From the NCBI RefSeq assembly GCF_002252475.1, contig NZ_NNRK01000030.1:1-59093 (forward strand): a DNA stretch of 59,093 nt. Reading direction: 5' to 3'. Origin of the DNA: Brucella rhizosphaerae. GTDB lineage: Bacteria; Pseudomonadota; Alphaproteobacteria; Rhizobiales; Rhizobiaceae. Both the position numbers and the translations under genes were made by a program. The notes under the pieces were generated by a model, which saw only the letters and a program-made list of their open reading frames with translations, was not told the DNA's origin and did no database searches. Shown in pieces: positions 36,563 through 44,961 of this stretch (the stretch's first letter is position 1; every line of letters starts with the position of its first letter).

Positions 36563-38440
36563 TCACAAATCGTCAGGTGAAATACCCGAGACTGGCGCAG
36601 TCAGAAGACACGAATATCCATGAACATTATAGTCGATCTTCACTGTTCCATTCACTTCTGATGCAAGAACGATTTCAATAAGCTTCGAGCCAAATCCTTT
36701 GCGCTGTGGAGCTTCTACAGGCGGACCGCCTTTTTCAACCCAGTGAAACTCAAACAGTTCTAAAAGTTGATCTTCAATCTTCCAATTCACCTCCACTGTT
36801 CCGTCAGGAACGGAAAGTGCACCATACTTTGCAGCATTAGTGGCAAGTTCGTGAAGCCCAAGCGAAAATGCCATAGCAGCGCGCGAAGAAACGACGATGG
36901 CCGGGCCTTCAATGGTGAAATGGGTTGGGCCGAAAGGTAAGAGTGCCTGTTCTACAATATGGCGGAGTTCCGCGCTTTGCCAGCCATCCGCTGTGAGAAT
37001 GTCGTGCGTCCGTGCCATGGCTGCAAGCCGAGCTTCAAAAGCCTCATATGCGCTCTGTTGAGATTCCTCGCGAAACGTTTGTCTGGCAAGCGCCTGCACC
37101 GTGGCAAGAACGTTTTTGATGCGGTGCTTCATTTCTCCAAGGATAGCTTTTTGCAGGTGTTCGGATCTCTTCTTGTCGCTAATGTCATGCGCAATTTTCG
37201 AGGCGCCGATGATTTTGCCCAATCCATCCCTCACGGGGGATACGGTAAGCTGTACATCAAGACGCTTGCCATTTTTATGCAGACGCACCGTTTCGTGCGG
37301 TGCCACACGTAATCCAAGAGAGATTTTGTTCAGAATGCCATTTTCTTCATCTGCTCTGTCTGACGGCAGGAGTACGGTAACCTTTTGCCCGATAATTTCT
37401 TCTGCGTGATAGCCATAAAGCTGCTCAGCGCCATCGTTCCAGCTTAGAATGTGCATATCCAGATCTGTGCTGAGAATAGCATCATGTGAGGAAGCAACAA
37501 TTGCTGCCAGCTGGCTTTCGAGCGCTTGAGCGCGCTGTTGTTCCGTGATGTCGAGAATGGTCCATATCGCTTGCGTTACGGCGCCTGCAGCGTCACGTAC
37601 AGGACTGACTGAAAGACTTACAGGAATCATATAACCATTCCCGCTCATCAATCTGTGAGTTTGTACGAAACTCTCACCCAGCGAAAATAGCTTCTCCAAT
37701 AAATCTTCAGTTTCCGTTCGTTCCTCGTAAGCGAGAATAGTTTGCAGATTAATTGCGAGAATTCCTGCTTCAGCGTAGCCAGTGATTTCACATAGGCGTT
37801 GATTAACTTTGATCAAATTTCCTGAGTGATCACTCAGCGCAATGCCAGCATCAGTCTGAGAGAAAAGAAGTTCCAGTCTTTCTTGATTTTCTGCCAGCAA
37901 ACGTTGGGCTATGACCCTCTGTGTTGTCTCTTTTACGATACATAGGACACCCAGAGCGCCGTCTTCTGACTTGCCGATTGGCGAATAAGAAAGATCAAAA
38001 TAAACCGTTTCCGGGTAACCGTAACGTTCAATATAAAAAGGGCGGTTCTGAGCTGAAAACGTTTTACCCGTGTTAAGAACGTTGGAAAGCATGGGTTCAA
38101 GATCACTCCAGAGCTCTTTCCAGTTTTCAATTGCTGGACGGCCGAAAGCCTGGGGATGTTTGTTACCGATTGTCAGGCTGTAAGCATCATTGTAGAGCGC
38201 GACGAACTCTGCTCCCCAGAAAATGACAATTTGTGCATCAGCAGGCAAAGCCAGTTCAATGGCAGCGCATAAAGCCGGATGCCAGTTCTCCATTGGTCCC
38301 AATGGACTACTCAGCCAATCACTTTTGTTAAGCAACGCTTGGCATTCTACCAATTCAGGAGAATTTGCGTCACTGCTATTTCCGGAAAGTTCTGAAGTCT
38401 CATGATCGGAGCTGCTTCGATCCGCCGTTTTACCACTCAC
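36563..38440 (-). CDS. Multi-PAS histidine kinase of the HWE family
   Basis: The 625-residue cytoplasmic protein has an N-terminal GAF/PAS-like region (about 25-170), two further PAS domains (about 185-300 and 310-420) and a C-terminal HWE kinase. The phosphoacceptor is the His of GEMKHRIKNVLATVQALARQ. The ATP-binding region has HELATNAAKYGALS, WVEKGGP and GFGSKLIE, typical of HWE/HisKA_2 kinases. No membrane helix is seen, and no response regulator is adjacent, so its partner is elsewhere. HWE kinases of Rhizobiales often act on PhyR/EcfG general stress or light responses, which is suggestive but not shown here. Confidence 0.88.
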   Translation of the reverse strand: MSGKTADRSSSDHETSELSGNSSDANSPELVECQALLNKSDWLSSPLGPMENWHPALCAAIELALPADAQIVIFWGAEFVALYNDAYSLTIGNKHPQAFGRPAIENWKELWSDLEPMLSNVLNTGKTFSAQNRPFYIERYGYPETVYFDLSYSPIGKSEDGALGVLCIVKETTQRVIAQRLLAENQERLELLFSQTDAGIALSDHSGNLIKVNQRLCEITGYAEAGILAINLQTILAYEERTETEDLLEKLFSLGESFVQTHRLMSGNGYMIPVSLSVSPVRDAAGAVTQAIWTILDITEQQRAQALESQLAAIVASSHDAILSTDLDMHILSWNDGAEQLYGYHAEEIIGQKVTVLLPSDRADEENGILNKISLGLRVAPHETVRLHKNGKRLDVQLTVSPVRDGLGKIIGASKIAHDISDKKRSEHLQKAILGEMKHRIKNVLATVQALARQTFREESQQSAYEAFEARLAAMARTHDILTADGWQSAELRHIVEQALLPFGPTHFTIEGPAIVVSSRAAMAFSLGLHELATNAAKYGALSVPDGTVEVNWKIEDQLLELFEFHWVEKGGPPVEAPQRKGFGSKLIEIVLASEVNGTVKIDYNVHGYSCLLTAPVSGISPDDL

Positions 38441-38622
38441 GCTCTTCGACTCCTCCCAAATGTATTACAAGCAGTGCTTTGCTGCAGCGGTTCACATATT
38501 CATCAAAAAATGAGATTATATGATTTTGGCCGCTTCACAACTTACTGGCATCTTTCAGCTAAAAATTAAATGAACAGTTGAAAAGCACGTCATCAATGAT
38601 CTTCTCATTTGCGCGGTCATTT

Positions 38623-38647
38623 CGAACTTTTTGCCGTTCTGAGCGTT
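38623..38647 (+). promoter_or_regulatory. Possible EcfG-type promoter upstream of small ORF
   Basis: CGAAC, a 16-base spacer and CGTT resemble the alphaproteobacterial general stress sigma consensus GGAAC-N16/17-CGTT with one mismatch. The motif ends 41 bases before the ATG at 38689. Confidence 0.35.
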
Positions 38648-38688
38648 AACAGGCACTGGATGAGGATGGGTGGGGCAAGGAGGATAGA

Positions 38689-38883
38689 ATGGTTGCGAAT
38701 GGCTTTGATCTCCGTGAGGAGAAAGATGGCACATGGTCGGTCATCGACGTTTTTAAAAATGAGCCTGTGACTTTGGAAGGGCACGAGCAAGTCAATTTGA
38801 CGGAAGCCCAGGCGCGGGATTCACTCGACTATCTATGCCGTAAATATATCGAGCGGCATTCCGATCACAGTCTTCGCCGCTAA
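38689..38883 (+). CDS. Small conserved-type hypothetical protein, 64 residues
   Basis: The 64-residue soluble, charged protein begins MVANGFDLREEKDGTWSVID and ends in HSLRR; no known domain is recognised. It is supported by a strong ribosome site (AAGGAGG about seven bases before the ATG) and by good codon-like composition. A possible EcfG-type promoter lies upstream. It lies between the HWE kinase gene, from which it diverges, and the small membrane protein gene. The pattern of beta-strand-like start (DGTWSVIDVF) and a helical end suggests a small alpha/beta fold, but function is unknown. Confidence 0.65.
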   Translation: MVANGFDLREEKDGTWSVIDVFKNEPVTLEGHEQVNLTEAQARDSLDYLCRKYIERHSDHSLRR

Positions 38884-38989
38884 AGCCTTAGCTCCCTTTG
38901 GAGCGAAGCCAAATACGCTCCGATTGACGAGGAACAGGGCGCGCCTCAGGTTGCTTTTCTGGAGAGAAATTTATTTATCAAGGGTGACG

Positions 38990-39172
38990 TCAACTGGAAA
39001 CATAACAGATTGCTACAACCCCGGCGATCAGAAGCCACCAAATCAAGAATGGTGCTACGGGTTTTTTTAGCTTTTTTTGGCCGCAGAAACTTTGTGTCTC
39101 GGAGAAGTCAGTAAATCTCTCAGTTTCTGTGCCATTTCTGACCGTTACCGGGCGCGTGGCCTTCATAATCAT
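38990..39172 (-). CDS. Small single-pass membrane protein, 60 residues
   Basis: The 60-residue protein has a polar N-terminal part (about 1-39, rich in Thr, Arg and Lys) and one C-terminal membrane helix (FLIWWLLIAGVVAICYV, about 42-58). GAGGTG lies five bases before the ATG, and an EcfG-like motif at 39192-39216 lies just upstream. The length is short and no family is recognised, but the ribosome site and helix argue for a real gene. It could be a tail-anchored stress peptide; this is only inference. Confidence 0.5.
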   Translation of the reverse strand: MIMKATRPVTVRNGTETERFTDFSETQSFCGQKKLKKPVAPFLIWWLLIAGVVAICYVSS

Positions 39173-39191
39173 TTTTTCACCTCAACTGAGA

Positions 39192-39216
39192 AACCGTTGA
39201 GGCTGGAAATTGTTCC
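39192..39216 (-). promoter_or_regulatory. Possible EcfG/RpoE2-type promoter for the small membrane protein
   Basis: On the minus strand GGAAC is followed by 18 bases and TT within CGGTT, matching the rhizobial RpoE2 pattern GGAAC-N18-TT. The motif is about 20 bases before the ATG at 39172, leaving a very short leader. Confidence 0.4.
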
Positions 39217-39296
39217 GCGATAGTTAGGCGAAGAAGTGCCGGATGCGGATCGTTCGCGATCCAATATTGCTCATTTAACCATACATGGGCTGCACT

Positions 39297-40550
39297 TCAT
39301 CGGTATGGAAAGAGGTCCGCGTCCTCGTCTAGCTTGCCGCCTATTCGAGCAGATAGAATCTCCGCTGCAATTTTGCTAAATGTTATGCCATTTCCACCAT
39401 ATCCCATTGCCGCATAAACATTTGAATGTCCGGGTACCGAGCCAATCATAGGAATGCCAGGTCGGGTAGAGCCAAAAGCGGCAGCCCATCGATATTCCGG
39501 CGTGCCAATATCACAGCCAATAAGCGCACCAACTTTCTGCGCTATTATGGTGCTCTTTTGCGCCAGTTTGCGCTCGTCTAAATAAGCCTTTTCATCTTTT
39601 TCATCCTCGCCTCCAGCGATAAGGCGCCCGTTATCTGCTGTGCGGAAATAAAGATAAGGGTCCGATGCCTCCCACACGAGGTGATTTGCAAGCCAGGCGG
39701 GAAGCTGAACGCGCTTCGCGCTTGCAAAAGCCCAGGTCGAGATGATCTGATGATCCTTGTTGGCGACAGCCTTTAGGAATTCATAGCCCGTACAAAAGAC
39801 CACACTGGACGCTGTGATGATTGAGCCGGTTGCAGTCGACAACGCCACTTTATCTGAGAGACTGACGAAATCCGTGATCTCGGAATTCTCAATAATTTCA
39901 ACGCCGAGCTTGATAGTTGCGCGAAGAATACCGGCGGTGAGTTGGGCTGGGTTCGCTGACGCGGAGACCTCGCTTACAATCGCACCAGATCGGTCAACTT
40001 GATATTGGTCTTTTAATTGTCGCGCATCAATAAAAGTCGCGCTTATGCCGATCGCGTTTCGCGCTTGCGCTTCACGAGCCAGTGCGCGCATTCCATACTC
40101 ATCACCTGCAAGATACAGAGCCTTTTTGGGCTGTAAATGGCATGAAATATTATGTTCTCGTACAAGAGAAATGAGTGATTTGACTGATTTTACGGAACGT
40201 AACCACACACGCTCTGCTGCATCTCGGTTGAGGAGTTTCCTGAGCTTGAAAAGAGGAACATCAATTTCGTGCTGGATCATGGCAGTGCTCGCCATGCTGC
40301 TACCCAGCACGGGTGCTCGACGGTCAATTATTAGGATGCTTCTCTTGCCGTCAGCAAGCGCCTGAGCAACAAGCGCGCCGCTGATGCCCGCGCCAACAAT
40401 GACGACGTCGTAGTGCCGTTTGGATGGAATTGTCTTCGTTCTGACCGTTATATGCGGTGTTGTCTGCCAATAGGGCAGAGATTCCCGTAATTGCCGTTGC
40501 ACTGTCGCTTTTTTCTGAACCAAAGTGAACCCGTCCTTTGAACGTGCCAT
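39297..40550 (-). CDS. FAD-dependent amine/amino acid oxidase (DadA/DAO family)
   Basis: The 417-residue protein has a 45-residue N-terminal extension, the FAD-binding motif VVIVGAGISGALVAQAL (about residues 49-65) and a DAO fold ending PMIGSVPGHSNVYAAMGYGGNGITF. The DAO family oxidises glycine, sarcosine, D-amino acids and related amines, giving an imine and reduced FAD. No ribosome site precedes the ATG at 40550. A possible EcfG-type promoter lies only 11 bases upstream, so the mRNA could be leaderless. The gene is isolated and its substrate is unknown. Similar stress-linked DAO proteins with an N-terminal extension are found in many Proteobacteria. Confidence 0.8.
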   Translation of the reverse strand: MARSKDGFTLVQKKATVQRQLRESLPYWQTTPHITVRTKTIPSKRHYDVVIVGAGISGALVAQALADGKRSILIIDRRAPVLGSSMASTAMIQHEIDVPLFKLRKLLNRDAAERVWLRSVKSVKSLISLVREHNISCHLQPKKALYLAGDEYGMRALAREAQARNAIGISATFIDARQLKDQYQVDRSGAIVSEVSASANPAQLTAGILRATIKLGVEIIENSEITDFVSLSDKVALSTATGSIITASSVVFCTGYEFLKAVANKDHQIISTWAFASAKRVQLPAWLANHLVWEASDPYLYFRTADNGRLIAGGEDEKDEKAYLDERKLAQKSTIIAQKVGALIGCDIGTPEYRWAAAFGSTRPGIPMIGSVPGHSNVYAAMGYGGNGITFSKIAAEILSARIGGKLDEDADLFPYR

Positions 40551-40560
40551 GGAGTATCAC

Positions 40561-40585
40561 AACGGTTTTGAACCCGATTGGTTCA
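40561..40585 (-). promoter_or_regulatory. Possible EcfG-type promoter upstream of DAO-family gene
   Basis: On the minus strand TGAAC, 16 bases and CGTT match the EcfG consensus with one mismatch in the -35. It is very close to the ATG at 40550. Confidence 0.3.
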
Positions 40586-40636
40586 TCCAGCCGAGCTTTG
40601 CCTCAATAATGGGGAAATAGCTGCTGCAGCGTCCAG

Positions 40637-41533
40637 TTATTGACGCACGTCGAACGGTGCGATGACCTGACGAAGAAAGTCGATGAGTTTGCTTGCAGCC
40701 AGAGATCTTGGGTGATTTTTGGGCGTAAGAAGCCAGAGATCAATCGTTGTTTCTGGAACGATACGTCGTCTAATCAGCGTATCGGGTGCGAAATCCAAAC
40801 CGACAAAAGAGGGAACGATTGAAACACCCACGCCACTGGCTACAAAACAGCAAGCAGTTTCGGACAGCGGGACTTCGATGCGGTTTTTCTTTTGGACACC
40901 TTTGATCTGGAAAGCGCGATCAATCGTCATCAGTGAACAGTCGTCGCGAGCCAGAGAGATGAATGGGTCGCTGCTCAAGTCTTCAAGATCAATGACGGCT
41001 TTGTCCGCCAGTGGGTGACCTGCAGGCAATACACAAACCATTTCAAAACGTATGAGACGCTCGGCTTCGACATTGGGGTTTTCGAAGGGCAATACACTCA
41101 GACCGATATCGACTTGCTGTGCCGCGACAAGATCAATAATGCGCGGGGAGGGCAGACTACGCATGGTAAAATGGATATCGGGCTGATCCGCAAGCAAAGG
41201 TGCCAGAGATTGGGCCAGAAACCGGGTGGTCAGGGCAGGCGGCGCCACAAGGGTTATCTCACCCCACTCCTGATTGCGTACAGCATCGGCCAGTCGCGCA
41301 ACACGCGCGGTGCCTGAAAACATCTTGGCAACCTCAGTGGCAAGCATACGTGCTTCAAGTGTCGGTGTAAGACGTCCGTTTGTTCGAACAAACAGCTGGA
41401 AGCCGCACGCATCCGAGAAACTGCGCAGCAGCTTGCTGACGGCTGGCTGCGATATTCGCATTCGTTCCGCAGCATGTGTTACCGATCCGGTTTCGATTGT
41501 GTTGTGGAATGCTTCCAGCTGGCGGATGTTCAT
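40637..41533 (-). CDS. LysR-family regulator, NocR-like
   Basis: The 298-residue protein begins MNIRQLEAFHNTIETGSVTH with a LysR helix-turn-helix (RMRISQPAVSKLLRSF, about residues 28-43). The C-terminal effector-binding domain contains VAPPALTTRFLAQSL and GVGVSIVPSFVG. The N-terminus resembles NocR/OccR-type regulators of opine catabolism. ATG at 41533, with GAGAG upstream, is chosen over a TTG nine codons earlier. It is divergent from a binding protein, a DAO-family oxidase and RidA, which it likely controls. Confidence 0.85.
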   Translation of the reverse strand: MNIRQLEAFHNTIETGSVTHAAERMRISQPAVSKLLRSFSDACGFQLFVRTNGRLTPTLEARMLATEVAKMFSGTARVARLADAVRNQEWGEITLVAPPALTTRFLAQSLAPLLADQPDIHFTMRSLPSPRIIDLVAAQQVDIGLSVLPFENPNVEAERLIRFEMVCVLPAGHPLADKAVIDLEDLSSDPFISLARDDCSLMTIDRAFQIKGVQKKNRIEVPLSETACCFVASGVGVSIVPSFVGLDFAPDTLIRRRIVPETTIDLWLLTPKNHPRSLAASKLIDFLRQVIAPFDVRQ

Positions 41534-41685
41534 ATAGATACTCTCATCAGGAATCGACAATATGAGTTTTGGTTATAATGATAGGATAATTTGATATTTG
41601 ACAATTATGTCCCGGCTCGCTTTTCTCCTTGAAAACAAGACGGACTGATCGCTGACGCGATTTGCTCCAAAAAAGGGGAATGAGC

Positions 41686-43314
41686 ATGACATTGGTCCGT
41701 ACTTCGGCCTTGGCCGCCACACTGGGTTCGGCCCTTGTGGCTTTGACACTTTCGACAACAGCCCATGCGGGTATCTTGTCGGTCTGCGTCGAAGGTTCGC
41801 CAGAGATATTTAATCCACAACTGAGCAGCAACGGCACCACGTCCAACGTTCTCGGCAATATTTACGATAATCTGGTATCGGTGAAGGCGACCAGCTCCGA
41901 TATTGAGCCGTCGCTTGCCGAAAGCTGGGCAGTTTCGGACGACGGACGGTCCTATACATTTAAACTTCGCAAAGGCGTGAAGTGGCAATCCAATGCCGGA
42001 TTTACGCCGAGCCGGGATTTCAACGCTGATGACGTGGTCTTCACATTTGACCGGATGATGAAGGCGGACAATCCCTATGCGAAGATAAATGGCGGCAACT
42101 ATGTCACGTTCAACACCAAGCTTGCCGATATTCTGCAAGCAGTGAAAAAGATCGATGATTACACCGTCACTTTTACGTTGAAGGAGCCGCTGGCCCCTTT
42201 TATCGGAATTATGGCGCACCAATCGCTGGCTATCACTTCAGCGGAATACGCGGATACTTTGTTAAAAGCCGGAACGCCTCAAGCGTTTGATATGGAGCCC
42301 GTTGGGACCGGTCCTTTTGCGCTGCAGGCCTATCAGCAGGATGCTATCGTAAGGCTTATACCGTTCAAAGAGACATGGGGTGCAGCTATCGGCGACAAGA
42401 GCCGCACGCCAATGGTCGATGCGCTTATCATGGCAATCAGTACGGATGCATCAGTTCGGCTGCAGCGTGCTTTGGCGGGTGAATGTCAGATAGCACTCTA
42501 CCCCAATCTGGCTGATCGCGAGATGATCGAGAAAAGTGACACACTTGATCTCAGACAAACCCCGGTGGCGTCGACCGGGTTCATTGATTTCAATTTTCGC
42601 GATGAAAAGTTTCAGGACAAGCGCGTGCGAACAGCTCTCGCTGAAGCGATCAACGTGCCAGCGCTTGTCGATGCAGTCTATAGCGGCATGGGTGTAGCTA
42701 CAGGAGCGCTCATCCCTCCTGTCTTATGGGGGCATGCCAAGGACTTGCCGCCACACGAATATAATCCAGAGAAGGCCAGGGACCTTCTGAAGGAGGCAGG
42801 CTATCCAGATGGGTTTTCGACGCAGGTATGGGCTGTTCCTGTTTACCGACCCTACATGCCAAATGGCCGTCGCGCGGCAGAAATGATCCAGGCAGACTGG
42901 GCAAAGATTGGCGTTAAGGCTGAAATCGTGACCTATGAATGGGGCGAGTATGTTCAGCGCGCCCGGGCAGGCGAAGCCCCGGTTGCTATGTTTGGCGGCA
43001 TTTATGACTTCCCGGACCCAAGTCAGATTCCCAATAATTATTTCATCTGCGATTCCGAAGGCAAGCCAAGCCCATCCAATGTGGGCGCCTGGTGTGACAA
43101 GGAATTTATCAGCCTGATGAATGAAGCCGGACGTGTTAGCGACAAGGAAAAACGCATCGAACTTTACGAGAAGGCGCAGAAACGGTTCCATGAGGAAGCG
43201 CCTGCGGTCATTCTCGGTGGAGCCGATACGCTGACAACGGTCAGCAAGAATGTGAAGGGCTTTGAGCCCGCTATCTTCGGTACGAGCCGGTTTTCCGGCG
43301 TGACGGTTGATTAG
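41686..43314 (+). CDS. ABC transporter periplasmic substrate-binding protein, peptide/opine type (SBP_bac_5)
   Basis: The protein has a signal peptide (TLVRTSALAATLGSALVAL, cleaved near AHA|GI) and a DppA/OppA-like fold with the motifs PSLAESWAVSDDGRSYTFKLRKGVKW and FNADDVVFTFDRMM. Residues VGTGPFALQAYQQ and PNGRRAAEMIQADWAKIGVKAEIV are further family segments. ATG at 41686 is preferred since AGGGGA lies six bases upstream, giving 542 residues. No permease or ATPase gene accompanies it, so it must use a transporter encoded elsewhere. Neighbouring oxidase and RidA suggest an amino-acid derivative or opine as ligand. Confidence 0.88.
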   Translation: MTLVRTSALAATLGSALVALTLSTTAHAGILSVCVEGSPEIFNPQLSSNGTTSNVLGNIYDNLVSVKATSSDIEPSLAESWAVSDDGRSYTFKLRKGVKWQSNAGFTPSRDFNADDVVFTFDRMMKADNPYAKINGGNYVTFNTKLADILQAVKKIDDYTVTFTLKEPLAPFIGIMAHQSLAITSAEYADTLLKAGTPQAFDMEPVGTGPFALQAYQQDAIVRLIPFKETWGAAIGDKSRTPMVDALIMAISTDASVRLQRALAGECQIALYPNLADREMIEKSDTLDLRQTPVASTGFIDFNFRDEKFQDKRVRTALAEAINVPALVDAVYSGMGVATGALIPPVLWGHAKDLPPHEYNPEKARDLLKEAGYPDGFSTQVWAVPVYRPYMPNGRRAAEMIQADWAKIGVKAEIVTYEWGEYVQRARAGEAPVAMFGGIYDFPDPSQIPNNYFICDSEGKPSPSNVGAWCDKEFISLMNEAGRVSDKEKRIELYEKAQKRFHEEAPAVILGGADTLTTVSKNVKGFEPAIFGTSRFSGVTVD

Positions 43315-43387
43315 ATTTAAATTTTGGTGGCTCCCGGACAGTTCTGTCGGGAATCGCTTGAAATTGCGCATTTGCATGGGAGCGAAT

Positions 43388-44488
43388 ATGAAAGTTCTGA
43401 TTATCGGTGCGGGTATACTTGGTGCAAGCACCGCCTACCATCTCGCCCGGAAGGGTATCGATGTTGAAATTATTGATGCCCAGCATGAAGGTAAAGCCAC
43501 GCTTGCTGGAGCAGGCATCGTGTGCCCATGGGCAACCAAGCTCGAGGACGGCGCTTTTTACGACATGTATGCCGCCGGTGCTGCCTATTATGCAACATTG
43601 GTGGAAGGTCTTAAATCCTTTGGCGAAACTGACCTGGGCTACGGCAAGGTTGGCGCATTAGTCGTTGCGGAAGACAGGCAGGAATTTGACGCTGCAGCTC
43701 AACGCATTGCTCATCGCGTTGCAAATGTTCCAGAAGCGGGCGTGGTTGAACATTTAAACTCGGCAGCAGCACGCGCAAAATTTCCACCTTTGCGAGAGGG
43801 GATGGAAGCAATATTCATTCCTGGCGCTGCTCGTGTGGATGCCCGGTTGCTGGCAGCAGCCATGTTGCGCGCCGCCGTATCTCTTGGCGCTAAAGTCAGA
43901 CAGGACCGTGTTACGCTCTCCTTGAGAGAAGGAAAGCCGGTCTGCATTGCCAGCGACGGCACTTTGTTTGAGGCCGATGAAATCGTTGTGACGGCTGGGG
44001 CATGGGCGTCACAGATTCTAGACCCGCTTGGTCTTAGCCATCCAGTCGAGCCGCAGAAAGGGCAGATCATTCATCTCCGTCTGCCGGGCGTTCAGACTTC
44101 GAACTGGCCGGTGCTTCTGCCGATGGGGAGCCATTATCTGTTGGCTTTTGACGATTCCCGTGTGGTTATCGGCGCAACGCGTGAGGACAATTCTGGTTTT
44201 GATTACCGTGTGACGGCAGGCGGTGAAGCTGAAGTGCTCAATGCCGGGCTCGCAGTGGCGCCGGGGCTCGCTAACGCAACGCATATCGAGACGCGGATTG
44301 GCTTCCGTCCGACATCCAGGAACGCGAAGCCCATTCTGGGTCGTGTTCCGGGTATTGCCGGACTTACCGTGGGAAATGGACTTGGTGCCGCAGGGCTCAC
44401 CATAGGACCATTTGCTGGCAAGCTGCTGGCGGATTTGCTGACCGATGCACCACTTGGCATCGATCTTGGAGTTTATGCGCCAGCGTAA
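43388..44488 (+). CDS. FAD-dependent D-amino acid oxidase-like oxidoreductase (DAO family)
   Basis: The 366-residue protein starts MKVLIIGAGILGASTAYHLA with the FAD-binding motif right at its N-terminus, preceded by GGGAG at a proper distance. An upstream frame continues into the binding-protein gene but is unnecessary. The C-terminal HIETRIGFRPTSRNAKPILG and GNGLGAAGLTIGPFAGKLLADL match D-amino-acid dehydrogenase/DadA-like enzymes. It oxidises an amine or amino acid to an imine, which the next gene product (RidA) could hydrolyse. The pair makes chemical sense. Confidence 0.88.
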   Translation: MKVLIIGAGILGASTAYHLARKGIDVEIIDAQHEGKATLAGAGIVCPWATKLEDGAFYDMYAAGAAYYATLVEGLKSFGETDLGYGKVGALVVAEDRQEFDAAAQRIAHRVANVPEAGVVEHLNSAAARAKFPPLREGMEAIFIPGAARVDARLLAAAMLRAAVSLGAKVRQDRVTLSLREGKPVCIASDGTLFEADEIVVTAGAWASQILDPLGLSHPVEPQKGQIIHLRLPGVQTSNWPVLLPMGSHYLLAFDDSRVVIGATREDNSGFDYRVTAGGEAEVLNAGLAVAPGLANATHIETRIGFRPTSRNAKPILGRVPGIAGLTVGNGLGAAGLTIGPFAGKLLADLLTDAPLGIDLGVYAPA

Positions 44489-44532
44489 CATCCTCACTAC
44501 CCAATAAATGAACCTGTAAGAGAGGTATAGTC

Positions 44533-44883
44533 ATGGTAACTCGTTACCGGAAGCATCGCATCATGCATGCAGCAGTTGAACATAACGGTTTGATCTTTGT
44601 GGGCGGTCATGCGGCAACCGACATTTCGCTCGGCATGAAAGAACAGACGCAACAGATATGCGTCAAGCTGGACGGAGTCCTGGCGGAGTGTGGTTCTGAT
44701 AAAACGCAGCTTGTCTCTGCCCGCATATATCTGAGTGACATGACAAAAAAGGAAGAAATGAACGAAGCCTGGCTTGAATGGCTCGACGGGGATGATCTGC
44801 CTTCCCGCGCTACCATAGGAGTGGCTGATCTTGGCGATCCGAAGCGGTTGATTGAAGTCGTGGTCGTTGCAGCAAGAAATTAA
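44533..44883 (+). CDS. RidA-family reactive imine deaminase
   Basis: The 116-residue protein is a YjgF/YER057c/UK114 fold. It has GLIFVGGHAATDIS, TQQICVKLDGVLAECGSDKTQLVSARIYLSDM and a C-terminal RATIGVADLGDPKRLIEVVVVA. The Arg of SRATIGV is the family's active-site arginine. GAGAG lies upstream of the ATG. It follows the DAO-family oxidase by 44 bp and is likely co-transcribed, hydrolysing the unstable imine made by that enzyme. A clear terminator follows. Confidence 0.9.
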   Translation: MVTRYRKHRIMHAAVEHNGLIFVGGHAATDISLGMKEQTQQICVKLDGVLAECGSDKTQLVSARIYLSDMTKKEEMNEAWLEWLDGDDLPSRATIGVADLGDPKRLIEVVVVAARN

Positions 44884-44893
44884 AATCAGTGAT

Positions 44894-44924
44894 AAATCCG
44901 CCGATGATTTCGGCGGATTTTTAT
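44894..44924 (+). terminator. Rho-independent terminator after ridA
   Basis: Eleven-base perfect arms AAATCCGCCGA and TCGGCGGATTT flank a TGATT loop, ending in a T-run. It closes the binding-protein/oxidase/RidA operon ten bases after the RidA stop; the A-run on the other side could also serve the convergent AraC gene. Confidence 0.9.
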
Positions 44925-44961
44925 CTGGCACCTCTTATCACCGGCGCTGCACGGCGAGGCC

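Noticed and set aside
41605..42222. 205-codon minus-strand frame opposite the peptide-binding protein gene
   Set aside because: Shadow of a gene with a good signal peptide and family motifs.
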